From contig JANAVB010044017.1 in the NCBI GenBank assembly GCA_029216955.1, forward strand, positions 2,106,429 to 2,170,428: a DNA stretch of 64,000 nt, read 5' to 3'. Position 1 is the stretch's first letter. Every line of letters begins with the position of its first letter. This stretch comes from Iris pallida (taxonomy: Eukaryota; Streptophyta; Magnoliopsida; Asparagales; Iridaceae). A model generated the notes under the pieces. That model searched no databases. It was given only the letters and a program-made list of their open reading frames with translations, and was not told where the DNA came from. This document shows, piece by piece, positions 46,296-56,426 of the stretch. Position numbers and translations under genes: made by a program.

Positions 46296-46677
46296 ACACT
46301 GGAACAGATTTGGCTAAGGAGCCAGTACTGTTAGCGTGATCTTTGATTGCTGTCATCTTCGAGCGCACAAGAGTGTGCGTGCTTGCAGTAGAGCTCTTGC
46401 CAGTGTTAGGAGCAGACACTATGGCAGAGACTTCACCATTGACTGCCAACTGATTCTTAGGGACATAGACAGAGTGTCCCTTCGACTTGGCAGTGATGAT
46501 GGAGGCTGGAGTGGGCTTGCCACCCTTAGCCCGCTGTATTTCTTCATAGGCGAGTTGATCGAATTTGATCGTCATCACCTTCTTCGTCGAGCCGATTGAC
46601 GAAATGTCGTATTGAGTTGTTGCCATCTCATAAGAGGAGATGGTTTTCCCCAGCAGAGTCGCCAATTTGTTTTCCAT
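46296..46677 (-). pseudogene. gag: Gag N-terminus of F
   Basis: ATG on the minus strand at 46677-46675, inside the last 10 bp of the 5' LTR, reads MENKLATLLGKTISSYEMAT through the primer site. About 127 codons follow, with basic and Ser/Thr-rich content, ending in a HANSTGSLAKS repeat unit where LTR G was inserted. The frame resumes at 43136 without change. The start MxNKLATLLG is shared with element D, which supports it as the true gag start. Confidence 0.88.
46647..46664 (-). other. Primer-binding site of F
   Basis: Minus strand TGGCGACTCTGCTGGGGA, three bases inside the 5' LTR and identical to D's site at 24421. It is also translated as part of Gag (LATLLG). Confidence 0.85.
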
Positions 46678-47629
46678 AAAGAAATTCTCTTTATTTGTTG
46701 TGTTTCTGGGAAAATTACAACTGTAGAAATCCGATCTAGAAGATGATCGCTTTATCCCTTGGACTATGCGAAGAAGAAAAGCTCTCAAAATTTTGACAGT
46801 AGATATCAATGTATCTGTACAATGAATGAGAAAAAGAACTCTATTTATAGAGTCAAAAATAATAACTGAAAAGATAACTGTCTTCACAGCCTGTGCTTAG
46901 TTAAAAATCACACAGGATTTAACATACGCAAGGTTGTGAGCAGTTACTGGACGTGGCCTGTAACTGTTGGACACATGGCAATCATGCATGAGTCGTGTGC
47001 AAGTTACAGGACACGCAGGCGAGAGATCAGTGGCATGGCTGCCACGTACTCCAATTTGATGAAATCCACGCAGACTTGTTGAAGACGAAATCCACGCGAA
47101 CTCGGTGTAGAAAGCTTCAAAATCCACGCAAACTTGGGGCAGGAAGCTTCAGGATCCACGCAGACTTCGAGGCAAAGAACTCAAAAATCCACGCAAACTT
47201 GAGGAAGAAAACTTCAGAATCCACGCAAACTTGAGATGAAGATCACAAATACACGCAGACTTGAGATAGAACTGCCAGCTGTCTTGATTCGGCGTGTCTC
47301 GACTGACACAAAATCTCTGACAGTGATTGCTTTGTCAGTCACATTAAATGACAAGAAACCCTTTTGGTACGCCAACTCGACGAAGGCTGAGTCTTGCTGA
47401 AGAAGATTTCGAAAATCACGCAATAGACGGCGATGATCTCTCGAAGTCTGTGCATACGTGGCATACGAAGAGACATTCTTCGACTGTTGTGCTGTCAGTC
47501 ATAATTACTCTCTGACAAATAATGAGTTGTCTTCCCAGCGTAATTTGTTTATATTGTCTGGCTCAACTGAGCGTGACTTTTGACTCTGTCTTGATCAACT
47601 CAGCGTGACTTTGATTTTTGAGGCCTACA
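46668..47629 (-). mobile_element. 5' LTR of F, 962 bp
   Basis: Same ends and length as the 3' LTR. The TATA box is at 46849-46842 on the minus strand. The CACGCARACTTG array is at 47063-47270 and AGCGTGACTTT words are at 47570 and 47602. Differences to the 3' copy are scattered single bases. Confidence 0.93.
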
Positions 47630-47668
47630 CTCATCAATGGCAAGTTTGTAAAGAAGTACTACTCTTGA
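47630..47668 (+). pseudogene. pol: Last codons of D integrase after the F insertion
   Basis: After the duplication CTCAT, the sequence ATCAATGGCAAGTTTGTAAA encodes INGKFVK and continues KYYS to TGA 47666-47668. It is the C-terminal end of D's pol and matches NGKFLKKYYV at the ends of C and F. Confidence 0.85.
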
Positions 47669-48618
47669 CATCTTTCAGACATATGCTTCCACCAGGGGAT
47701 CAGTGGACCTAATCATCAGGGCTCACAGACAATTCCCCTCCACAAAATCATACGCTTCCGGAACCCAGCTGTTCCGTAGCATCCTCCAGTAGAAGGACAA
47801 CCACGTCCACATCACCTCTGAGTTGTCCCCCTACACCCTATAAAGTGGAATCTTACATCCCATAAGACTACGCTATCCATCATGTTTACCACGTCCATAT
47901 TATCTCTGAGTAAACATCCCGTACAGACAACCCCTGCATTGCCGTACATCAATCGCAGAACTTCCACGTCCACATTACCTCTGAGTAGTTTCGCATATCC
48001 CCCAGAGTCATTCCTACCACATCCATAACACCTCTGAGTAGGAGGATTCTATCATTTGAACCCCATATTTGCCACGTCCACATCACCTCTGAGCAAACAT
48101 GAGGGTTCTCTCAAACTTATTATCTGTACCTAAAACCAAGGTACGCAAAAGATAATAGGTCCACACAAATCATCAAAGTTTATGACAAGCAAAAATGAAC
48201 ACATCACAGAAAATGGTGTACTCCTTTATTTCTAAAAAAAGAGAGTAAAGGATTACACTATCCCTAGCAGAACTTTCATGTCCATATTACCTCTGAGTAG
48301 TTCTGCGTATCTCCCTCCAGAGTCATTCCTACCATGTCCAAATCACCTCTGAGTAGGAAAGCTCTACCATCAATCCCATATTTACCATGTCCATACTACC
48401 TATGAGTAAATATGTTGGTTCTCTCCCTCTCTCTTAACTTATTATTCGTACCTAAAACCGAGGTGCGCCAAGGATGATAAGTCCACATAAATTCCCCAGT
48501 GGAAGTACCCAAACCTATCACGTCCATACTACCTCTGATAGGATTGTCACACTTAAACAGCTCTACTGTTCATGCTTCTTGTTCAAAGTATTTCAAAACT
48601 TGTCCAAAAGTTTTAAAA
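47669..48618 (+). repeat. 3' non-coding region of D with periodic ACCTCTGAG motif
   Basis: No protein is seen. CGTCCAYATYACCTCTGAG or a close variant occurs about nine times (near 47800, 47893, 47972, 48021, 48073, 48280, 48334, 48387, 48521), at spacings of about 50-200 bp. Two hairpin-like units, TTATTATCTG...GATAATAGGTCCACA, lie at about 48118-48160 and 48438-48490. The same motifs occur downstream of pol in element C. Confidence 0.85.
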
Positions 48619-48634
48619 ACTTTGAAGGGAGTCT
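48619..48634 (+). promoter_or_regulatory. Polypurine tract of D
   Basis: CTTTGAAGGGAGTCT ends directly before the 3' LTR start TGTAGAAG at 48635. Related to the tracts in C and F. Confidence 0.75.
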
Positions 48635-51113
48635 TGTAGAAGCATGAAAAAGAAGGGATCTTGCTTTTAATCCCACATCGAAAAGGAGAAGAAGGGAGGT
48701 CTCATTCCAGTCTATATATAGAGCCCTCTTGCCTCCTTTGAAAAGGGCACCAAAAATAAATAAAGAAAAAGGAGCCCGTTATCCAGGGAGCCCGTTCGAG
48801 CCACAAAAAGTTGCAGTTGTTCTTCTCTTCTTCTGGGTTTGCTGCAAGTTCTTCACTCGCTGTCATGGCGAGGATAATTTGGACTCTGAGTACTATACGC
48901 CCCACGGGCTGGTACAAAGAAGTCCAAGGCGGCACGGGCCATGCGCCTCAAACATGCTATGCCAGCAGTAAACCAGAAGCATGCGCTCACAATCATGCGC
49001 GCTGCTGATGGTAAGCTGTATAAGGTCGACTCAGGTGCTTCTGCGCCAGAAACGAGCCGACCTTCAAAGTCCTTGTCTCACTTGGGCGCATCTATTGCGT
49101 TCACAACCAAGTCGAGCAAGACAAACCCAGTGGTCTTGAACTCCCGCGCCTCCTCTGGTTGTGCGTATGAGGTCCGTTCAAGTCACTTTAAATGTTGTTC
49201 CCCCACTACTGATCGGGAGATCAGGGGGCGCAGCATTCACTTGACCACCCCGACGCTTGGCCTTGCCATGCGCCTGATGGGGGTGTAAAGGTGGCATTCT
49301 CACTTGACCACCCCGGCGCTTGGCTTTGCCATGCGCCTGAAGGGGGTGCGAAGGTGGCACTCTCCTCCAACGATCTGCGCAACATGATCACTCACAAACG
49401 TCGATCAGGAGAGCCGACCAACAAGCATAATGCACCCCTCACGGGGCACACTTGTGCTACGGTCGCCATCAACTGCTGCTGCCGCAAGACAAGGGCTCCA
49501 CCACCAAGACAGTCTGTGTTCCAGCAGTTGCAACATACTGTGCATGTCTTCCAGCGTATCACTCTCCCCCGTCAGAATGAATCACTTCCTCGTCAACGTA
49601 CAGGCGCATCTACCAGCCTGGGGCTCTTATCTTCTGAAGGAGTTCACCGTCAAAGCTTCTTTGAACAAGGAGAACCATCATCCACAGTACAATGTCTTGC
49701 CAAGGAGGAGGATCAGTCGAATCCATCTTCGTCGAAAAGTCAAGGGAGAGACAACAAAACTCTCTCAAACTGTTGCTATTCATAGGCCAGGGCAAATCAA
49801 ACCCATGCGCCAAGTGGCAACCTTCCCGAAGTCAGTGCAATAAACTTGTATTTATGATGAATGAACTCGCCTCTTCGAATTCAGCTAAGTCGGAGAGCCA
49901 TTAATGCTCTGAAGAACTCAACAGAGGGACCAATGAAGATGTGCCATGCAAACAGATGCGCCCTTCAGCATCAAGATGCGCCTTTCAGCACCAAGCGCAT
50001 CACAGGGGATGCACCCCCATGCGTCCCCATACGCCTAGTGGAACGCCAACCGACGCGCCCACTCAGCTGTCCATCGAATGTCACAAACATTAAATGCTGA
50101 ACTGACAGAGTTGGCAGCACGCCTCCCGAAGTCTGAACAGTCGACAGCTTTTTTAGAAGACGAAGCATCGCCAACGTCAGCATCATCATTACTTTCCCCC
50201 GACGACTACTACCATGTGGCCACTCAACCACTCGCATGCGCCTCCGCAGCCATGCGCCCAAATCTGCATACGCCTCAAAAGCTGTGCGCCTCAGACTTTC
50301 CACTGATCCCTAAAGACAGAAAAAAAGTCACTATTAAAGCTCTGCATGCGCCTCAAAAGCCATGCACCCCAGACTTCTCCCTGATCCCAAAAGACAGGAG
50401 AAAAGTCACTACTGAAGCTCTGCATGCGCCTCAAAAGCCATGCGCCCAGAATGGTTTGTGACTCCTAAAGGTTACGAGCCAAAGTCTCCTCATGCGCCCA
50501 ATCCTAGGCACATCCTACCAGATCATTCTCCACCAAATCAGAGATCTCTGAGCCAAGGGTCGATGACACGTGTCCTTTGACTCGACTCATCCAGAATCTC
50601 AGCAACAGAAAGATCTTCTCCTCTGCTACGTGCCGGCCCACAACAGCAGTATGAAGAATTCAACCCCTCAATCAGGGCGCATCGTCCATGCGCCTCCATC
50701 AACAATCAACACGTGGCATCCCCGCGTACAGGCGCATCCTACATGCGCGCATGAGCAGCCAGCCTGCAGACTATATAAAGAGAGGGACCATTTCCTTCTT
50801 CCACACCTAGGTACACACACATACCAACCTCCACAAGGAACACACAGAGGCTTCGTACCACCAGAGAGGTAGATACAGATACTCAACGTCTTCCTCCTCT
50901 CAGCAAGCTCCAGCACCCAGAGTAATCCAGACCTTCAGAGAACCGATAACCGTCGTCAGATCGTCAACGGAGTCAACGCATTACCACTCACTCCATCGGC
51001 ACAAGGAACCCAGATAAACAAAAGTGTACTCCTAGGACTACATCTAAGTCCTATATTGTTACACTGTTCTGTTTGTATTGAAATTTACAATCAAAGAATT
51101 TTAATGGCAAACA
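48635..51113 (+). mobile_element. 3' LTR of D, 2479 bp
   Basis: Starts TGTAGAAGCATGAAAAAG and ends GGCAAACA, followed by the duplication ACACC and C's interrupted pol. It has the same internal gag-like segment, USE-TATA module (48670-48720) and TATA box (50771) as the 5' copy. Confidence 0.93.
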
Positions 51114-51118
51114 ACACC

Positions 51119-52960
51119 GTACATATTCTCTCGTGGAACCATGCACCAATAACGTAGCTGAATATAATGCCCTATTAATCGGCCTACAACTGGCAAACCA
51201 ACTAGGAGTTGACTATCTAGAGGCTTACGGCGATTCCAAGCTAATAGTTAGTCAGGTCCGAGGGGATTATGAAGTTCGTCACGAAGACCTTATGCCCTAC
51301 CACAGAGCAATAATCGAGCTGGCGTCTACTTTCGTTGGATTCTTCATCGAGCACGTACCTCGACTACAGAATATAGAAGCAGATGCTCTAGCCGGTCTTG
51401 CTGCTTCCTTGACCGTTCCTACCAATACTCAGCAGTCGATCACAGTGTCTGGTCGAGAATTATTCTGTATGAAAGATGCCTTGCATATTCATCACAGTTA
51501 TGCAGTGGAAACAAATGTCGACGCTAAAGACTAGAGATTTTCCTTCATAGACTACGCTGTCTATAGAATTCTCCTCGAGGACCCAAAGGAAGTAGTATCC
51601 ATCCAAAGGCGATCCCTCAGATTCTACTACGACACAGCTACCAAGATGCTGAACCGACACTCTTATGACGGGCAACTGTTACGATACTTATCAGACACAG
51701 AAGCCAAGCATGCACTCCGGGAGGCTCACGATGGAATTTGTGGTGCACATCAACCAGACCCCAAATTATAAGATCGCCTCAAACGAATGGGTTATTAATG
51801 GCCCACAATGATAGCGGATATGCTGTTGAATATGCAAAGAAGTGTAGAGCTTGCCAGTTCTACGCTGATTTCATTCATCAACCTTCAAATTTTCTACACC
51901 CGACGGCAGCATCTTGGTCGTTCGAAGCCTGGGGCATGGACGTCATAGGACCAATCAGCCCGCCATCCTCCAAAGGACATCGGTTCATCCTAGCTATAAC
52001 CGATTACTTCTCCAAATGGGCGAAAGCAATACCGCTCACCGAAGTGAAGACATCAAACGTGATCAGCTTCATCAAACATCACGTCATCTACCGCTTCAGC
52101 CTACCTCGTAGGATCATCCATGATAATGGTCCACAGTTCGTAAGCCATGCATTCTATCAGTTCTGCGATAAGAATCGAATCCAGAACGTAGCCTCTACTG
52201 CCAAAAATCCAGCAGCTAACGGGCTAGCCAAAGCCTTCAACAAAACCATCATTAAACTTCTCAAGAAGTTCGTGTCTTCAAATAAGCGTGATTGGAACGA
52301 AAAACTCGATGAATATCTATGGGCCTATCGTACCACGGTCCGAACTCCAACAGGCAGTACGCCATTCTCTCTGGTTTATGGGAGCGAAGCAGTTCTTCTC
52401 CTAGAAATCCAGATTCCTTCCCTTTGGGTAGTCTTAGCCAGCGAGCTGACTACTGAAGAAAGCTACCGTCTGCGACTCCAAGAGCTCGAAGCACTAGACG
52501 AAAAATGCTTATTAGCTCAATAACGTATTGAGCTATACCAAGCACGCCTTTCCAGAGCTTTCAACAAAAAGGTGAAAGAAAGGATCTTCCAAGTCGGCGA
52601 TCTGGTCCTAGCAGTGAAAAGACCGATGGTTATTAAGGGTAAGTATTCGGTTTATTCGGTTCCAACTGAACCGAATAACCGAAAACTGAATTCGACCGAA
52701 ACCGAATAAGCAAAACCGAAACCGATCCGAATTGGTCAATAACCGAACCGAACCGAACTGAATTAAATCGGTTCGATTTTCGGTTTATTCGGTTTATTCG
52801 GGTTTTTTGGTTTATTTGTGTTTTTTTTGTTAATATATATAATAACTAAATATACCTAGATATATTTATTATATACATATAGTATATACCTATATATATA
52901 TATATATACCTAGAGTATATATCTATATATATTAAGTATATACCTATAATTAATAAAATA

Positions 52961-53028
<68 letters not shown>

Positions 53029-53359
53029 CTAAAAAAAATTTATTCGATTTTCGGTTTTGGACCGAAACCGAAACCGAAAACCGAAACCGAAACCGAATAA
53101 GAAAATTTAGTATTTTCAAAATCGAAACCGAACCGAATCTCTTATTCGGTTCGGTTCGGTTTTCGGTTTAAAACCGAATAATGCTCACCCCTAATGGTTA
53201 TGACACACAAAACAAAAGGGAAGTTCTAGCCTAAATGGGAATGCCCCTTCGTCATAGAATTAGTGTATTCTAACGGTGCGTACCGGCTGACCAAGCCTGA
53301 TGGTGACTTGCTCATGATGCCTATCAACGGCAAGTTCCTGAAGAAATATTATGTGTAAC
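51119..53359 (+). pseudogene. pol: aRH and integrase of Tat element C, continued
   Basis: The frame resumes at TYSLVEPCTNNVAEYNALLI after D's duplication. It shows aRH (EAYGDSKLIVSQ), the integrase zinc region (CGAHQP, CRACQ), D (WGMDVIGP) and D (HDNGPQF), while the E position reads NGLAKAF, with Lys in place of the catalytic Glu. The tail is LVLAVKRPMV, interrupted by a MITE (52634-53193), then KPKWE-like sequence and NGKFLKKYYV to TAA 53357-53359. Stops at 51532, 51770, 51796, 52521 (same codon as D's 30605) and 53228 show long decay. Confidence 0.88.
52634..53193. mobile_element. hAT-like MITE rich in TTCGGTT, 560 bp
   Basis: Flanked by the perfect 8-bp duplication ATGGTTAT (52626-52633 and 53194-53201), the size used by hAT transposons. 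Ends are TAAGGGTAAGTATTCGGTT and, on the minus strand, TAGGGGTGAGCATTATTCGG. Both subterminal halves are packed with CCGAA/TTCGG units; the core is TA-rich (52900-53030). Non-coding. It interrupts C's integrase tail. Confidence 0.9.
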
Positions 53360-53935
53360 CACTTTTACATAATATTCACATATGTCCAGTCATGTAAATG
53401 TACAGCGCGATGTTTATATGATTCAAAAAAAAAACAAACTATCTAACTATTATCCGTATTTCAAGAGTCTTGAATACGCCCTGGATAATAGGTCCTCTAA
53501 ATATTTCCCCAGTGAAATCATTTTCATTTTTTGACTCCGTCCAAACTCGGTTTGACGAAAACAAATCACGTCCCTATTACCTCTGAGCTGTTTTCCGATA
53601 ATTATTCCCCCCAGCGGAATGATCAAATGTTTTGCCACGTCCACATAACCTCTGAGCAAGGCATTCATCAAAATACTACCTCTGAACTATCCACTCCTCC
53701 CTAATGCTATATATATTTCCACGTCGATATTACCTCTGGTCAGATATAGAACATTCTCTGCTATTACGTCCATATTACCTCTACTAGCAGCTTCATTCAA
53801 CTTATTATCTATGTTCGAATCATTCGAATATAAAACAGATAATAGGTCCACATCAAAATTCTCCAGCGGAACACCCATCAGAAATGTCCTTGCTACGTCC
53901 ACATTATCTCTAGTATCGATATTTTACAAAAACCA
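53360..53935 (+). repeat. 3' non-coding region of C with the ACCTCTGAG motif
   Basis: About six units of the same motif as in D, e.g. CACGTCCCTATTACCTCTGA near 53568 and CCACGTCCACATAACCTCTG near 53635, with weaker ones near 53670, 53720, 53766 and 53896. One hairpin-like unit TTATTATCTATG...CAGATAATAGGTCCACA lies at 53798-53855. Confidence 0.8.
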
Positions 53936-54303
53936 CATTCACTTCCGAAAAAATTCTTTATTCAGTACTTAAACGTCTATCGAAAGACGGAAAAAGGGTA
54001 AAAGAGCCTGACGGCCCAAAAGAAAAAAAAAGAGAGAGGGTGGTCCCCCAGCGAGATACCCTTTACACAAATGCAGTATTTGGCTCTCTAAATACAAGCA
54101 CCACAGACATCACAAGCAAAGAAGGGAGTGAATGCATTTATGTTTATTCAAAATCAGTTACATTCACAGGACTACACCTCATGAGCAAAACAAAAGATTC
54201 TTTATCTCTTCGTTCAGGTAAGAAGTAGAGGATTACATCCGATGCCCGGAAGAAGTGAAACATAAGGCTAAAAACAGATAGAAATACCAAGACAAAATAC
54301 GGA
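53936..54303 (+). other. Non-coding, between C's motif array and its antisense gene
   Basis: I see no gene or clear repeat. It contains purine-rich stretches (AAAAGAAAAAAAAAGAGAGA near 54020) and is probably the 3' flank of the antisense gene that ends at 54304. Confidence 0.4.
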
Positions 54304-54620
54304 CATTTATGGGGACCCGCGGTTCCTAGCTGTGGCGAGGATATACCATTCCCTCAACCATTTCGCATATGAGGGATCAATTTGATCAAGGCCCTCAGCT
54401 GGAGCGGGAAGGTCAGAGCCCCCAGTCTTACTACTCTCGGGATGGTGCTCCTCCTTTATAGCAGCTTCACTCTTAGGAGTAATTCCTTCTCCGACGGGCG
54501 CCGGCTCTTCTTCTTCCTCAATTTTTGGCACCACCTCCTTCTTGACAAACGACGACTCTTATTTTATGAAAAGAGGTAGCATCTCCTCTTTCACCATGGC
54601 CTCAGTCTTCGGCATGGATG
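54304..54620 (-). pseudogene. Antisense small gene of C, second exon (one stop)
   Basis: On the minus strand an acceptor-like GTGGTTCTTGCAG ends at 54621. It is followed by an open frame (SMPKTEAMVKEEMLPLFIK), an in-frame TAA near 54560, and then the same frame: VPKIEEEEEPAPVGEGITPK to KWLREWYILATARN and a stop near 54305. The protein is rich in Glu, Lys and Pro. It runs against C and lies between pol and the 3' LTR, as the antisense genes of F do. The first exon is not certain. Decayed; no family recognised. Confidence 0.55.
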
Positions 54621-54867
54621 CTGCAAGAACCACGGATAGAAAGACAGTCAGACTTAGAAAAATCACAGAAAAAACTGTTCTTGAGAAGTTTCTATGCGCC
54701 CAAAAGGCTATGCGCCCAAAGGGATATGCGACCAAAACAAAGACATGTGGACGCATAAACACACGGACAGTTGGTGGGCGCATAATGTGCCACAGCTTAA
54801 AAGGCACATAAACGTGGCAACACGTGGGCGCATAGCACACAACAGTGTTGGCGCATGACTTATGTGG

Positions 54868-55095
54868 TCACATAGTATTGCTCACAGAAGTATGTTGCCC
54901 TGGATGCAAGCGCCCAAGCAGAAGAGAAGTCCGAGCGTCGCAAATTAATGCTTGAGACTTTGTTTTTTGAAGCATGCCATCACCCAAAATCGGGTCATGG
55001 ACTGCCGAAGACTCTGCCGCAGGAGGAGAGCCACCCGACGCAGCCCCCTTGCCCTTCGCGGATCACTTGGCAACCTTGGGAGACATGATTCTCAT
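54868..55095 (-). pseudogene. Antisense small gene of C with TATA box, 75 codons, one stop
   Basis: ATG at 55095-55093 (MRIMSPKVAK), TGA at codon 11, then open in the same frame (SAKGKGAASGGSPPAAESSA) to TGA at 54870-54868. A TATAAATA box lies about 73 nt upstream (55175-55168 on the minus strand), followed by a CT-rich leader. Same orientation and location as the antisense genes of F. The N-terminal region could also be the first exon of the gene ending at 54304. Family unknown. Confidence 0.5.
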
Positions 55096-55167
55096 AGGAA
55101 GAAGACGAAGAGTTTTTCTGAAAATTCAAAGAGAAAGGAATAATGAATTTTCTCTCTCTCCAGGGTC

Positions 55168-55175
55168 TATTTATA
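55168..55175 (-). promoter_or_regulatory. TATA box of the antisense gene in C
   Basis: Minus strand CCTATAAATAGACC context, with a GAGAGAGAGAAAATTC-type start region downstream. It is opposite in direction to C's own LTR promoter. Confidence 0.5.
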
Positions 55176-55513
55176 GGCACGCGACACTGCCTATGCGCCC
55201 ACATACTCTATGCGCCCGTTGAGTGTATGCGCCCATACAGCCTATGCGCCCACATGAAGGACCAGCTCTCTGCATATTATGCGACTGTCTCTTACTGACG
55301 TGGACAACGTATAAATGACGGACCGCTTCAAATTCTGTTCCGATGAATCTATCAGTTCGAATTTCGAAGAAAATCTCAACAGTCGTATCTCCCTGACAGG
55401 TTGGCCAAATACTATGCGCCCAAAGGAGGGGGCCGTGCTATGTGCCCATTGCCTCGCGAGAAGACGATCCATGCTTCTTTCAAAGTATTTCAAACTTGTT
55501 CAAAGTGTCGAAA

Positions 55514-55529
55514 ACTTTGAAGGAGGTCC
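55514..55529 (+). promoter_or_regulatory. Polypurine tract of C
   Basis: CTTTGAAGGAGGTCC directly precedes TGTAGAAGCATAAAA at 55530, the same arrangement as in D at 48619-48635. Confidence 0.7.
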
Positions 55530-56426
55530 TGTAGAAGCATAAAATTTTTTCAGCAAATATAGCTCCATGCGCCCAAGTCAAGAGCAGCTCCATGCGCCCA
55601 GTCAGTGTGATTCCATGCGCCCACTGGATGAAGTTCCATGCGCCCAGTCAGAGTAACTCCATGCGCCCAGACAAGTGTAGCTCCATGCACCCAAGACTAG
55701 CTCCTCCAAAAGGAGGGCACATAGCCTGAGACATGGCTATGCGCCCAAGCCTGACTCAGTCAAAGCCACGATCAAAACATACACCGAAGTGCATGGCCAC
55801 GTCAGTCTCCACGAACAGTCGTGCACCGAAGCATGCGGCCACGTCAACACCACGACCAATTCACGATCTCGCAGCTTGTATACGCCTATATTCTATACGC
55901 CCAAAGCAGGACTATGTGTCCACATAAGAACCAGCGTGTTCCCTCACATGGGCGCATAATACCATTCTAGCTCGAGAACGACTATAAAAGGGGGGCTTCT
56001 TCCCTCTTCAAACACAGAGGATGGAGAGCATTTTCAAGAGCCAAATTGCTGTACTTCTTGCCAGTGAGCCGAGAGTTAGCTATTTTCTTAGGTTTTCTCC
56101 CACTTTTGTAATCGGAGTGTCAACGGAGTAAAGAAGCAACTGCCGTTTGATCTCCATCGTCCCATTTCCCAGAATTCTTTTTTGTACTCGGGGATCCTCA
56201 GCGCAGGATCTCTCAGGCGTACTCGATTTCTGGTGCCTTACGCCAATAAAAGAAAAGATAGCATTTTCTTCTTCTTTTTTTGTGTGTGTCCACAGATGCA
56301 GTTGAGATGTTCCTGCAATCACAAGCCCTACAGACTATCCAGGTTATCCAGGTGGGGTTACAAGAGTTATCAAGTTACAAGAGTTATCAAGAATTATCAG
56401 ATGACTTAGAGTGGAATACATGACAG
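55530..56426 (+). mobile_element. 3' LTR of C (right end uncertain)
   Basis: Starts TGTAGAAGCAT like D's LTR. CCATGCGCCCA units recur five or six times in 55565-55700. CTATAAAAGG (55982-55991) is the likely TATA box. The right end is not defined, because LTR H seems to start near 56427; I see no duplication. Confidence 0.65.

Larger units (their letters stand above)
30841..47629 (-). mobile_element. Tat-lineage LTR retrotransposon F (hosts solo LTR G)
   Basis: Two 962-bp LTRs (30841-31802 and 46668-47629) enclose a minus-strand gag-pol. The duplication is CCCAT (30836-30840) versus CTCAT (47630-47634), one mismatch. Without G the element is about 13.6 kb. It sits in the last codons of D's integrase (MMPI/INGKFVKKYY). 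Between pol and the 3' LTR are 2.7 kb holding three genes on the opposite strand. The reading frames and the LTRs, which differ by a few percent by eye, suggest it is younger than C. Confidence 0.95.
21944..51113 (+). mobile_element. Tat-lineage LTR retrotransposon D (hosts F and G)
   Basis: Bounded by LTRs at 21944-24417 and 48635-51113 and by the perfect duplication ACACC (21939-21943 and 51114-51118). Excluding element F and one duplicated copy it is about 12.4 kb. Order: LTR, primer site, gag, RT, RNase H, aRH, integrase, long 3' non-coding region, LTR. Protease is missing. The LTRs are alike with a few percent differences by eye. It is inserted in the aRH domain of element C, between LVIH and TYSLVEPC. 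Confidence 0.93.

Noticed and set aside
47790..48530. CRISPR-like look of the ACCTCTGAG repeats
   Set aside because: Repeats are degenerate, spacers vary widely in length, and the setting is a plant retrotransposon.
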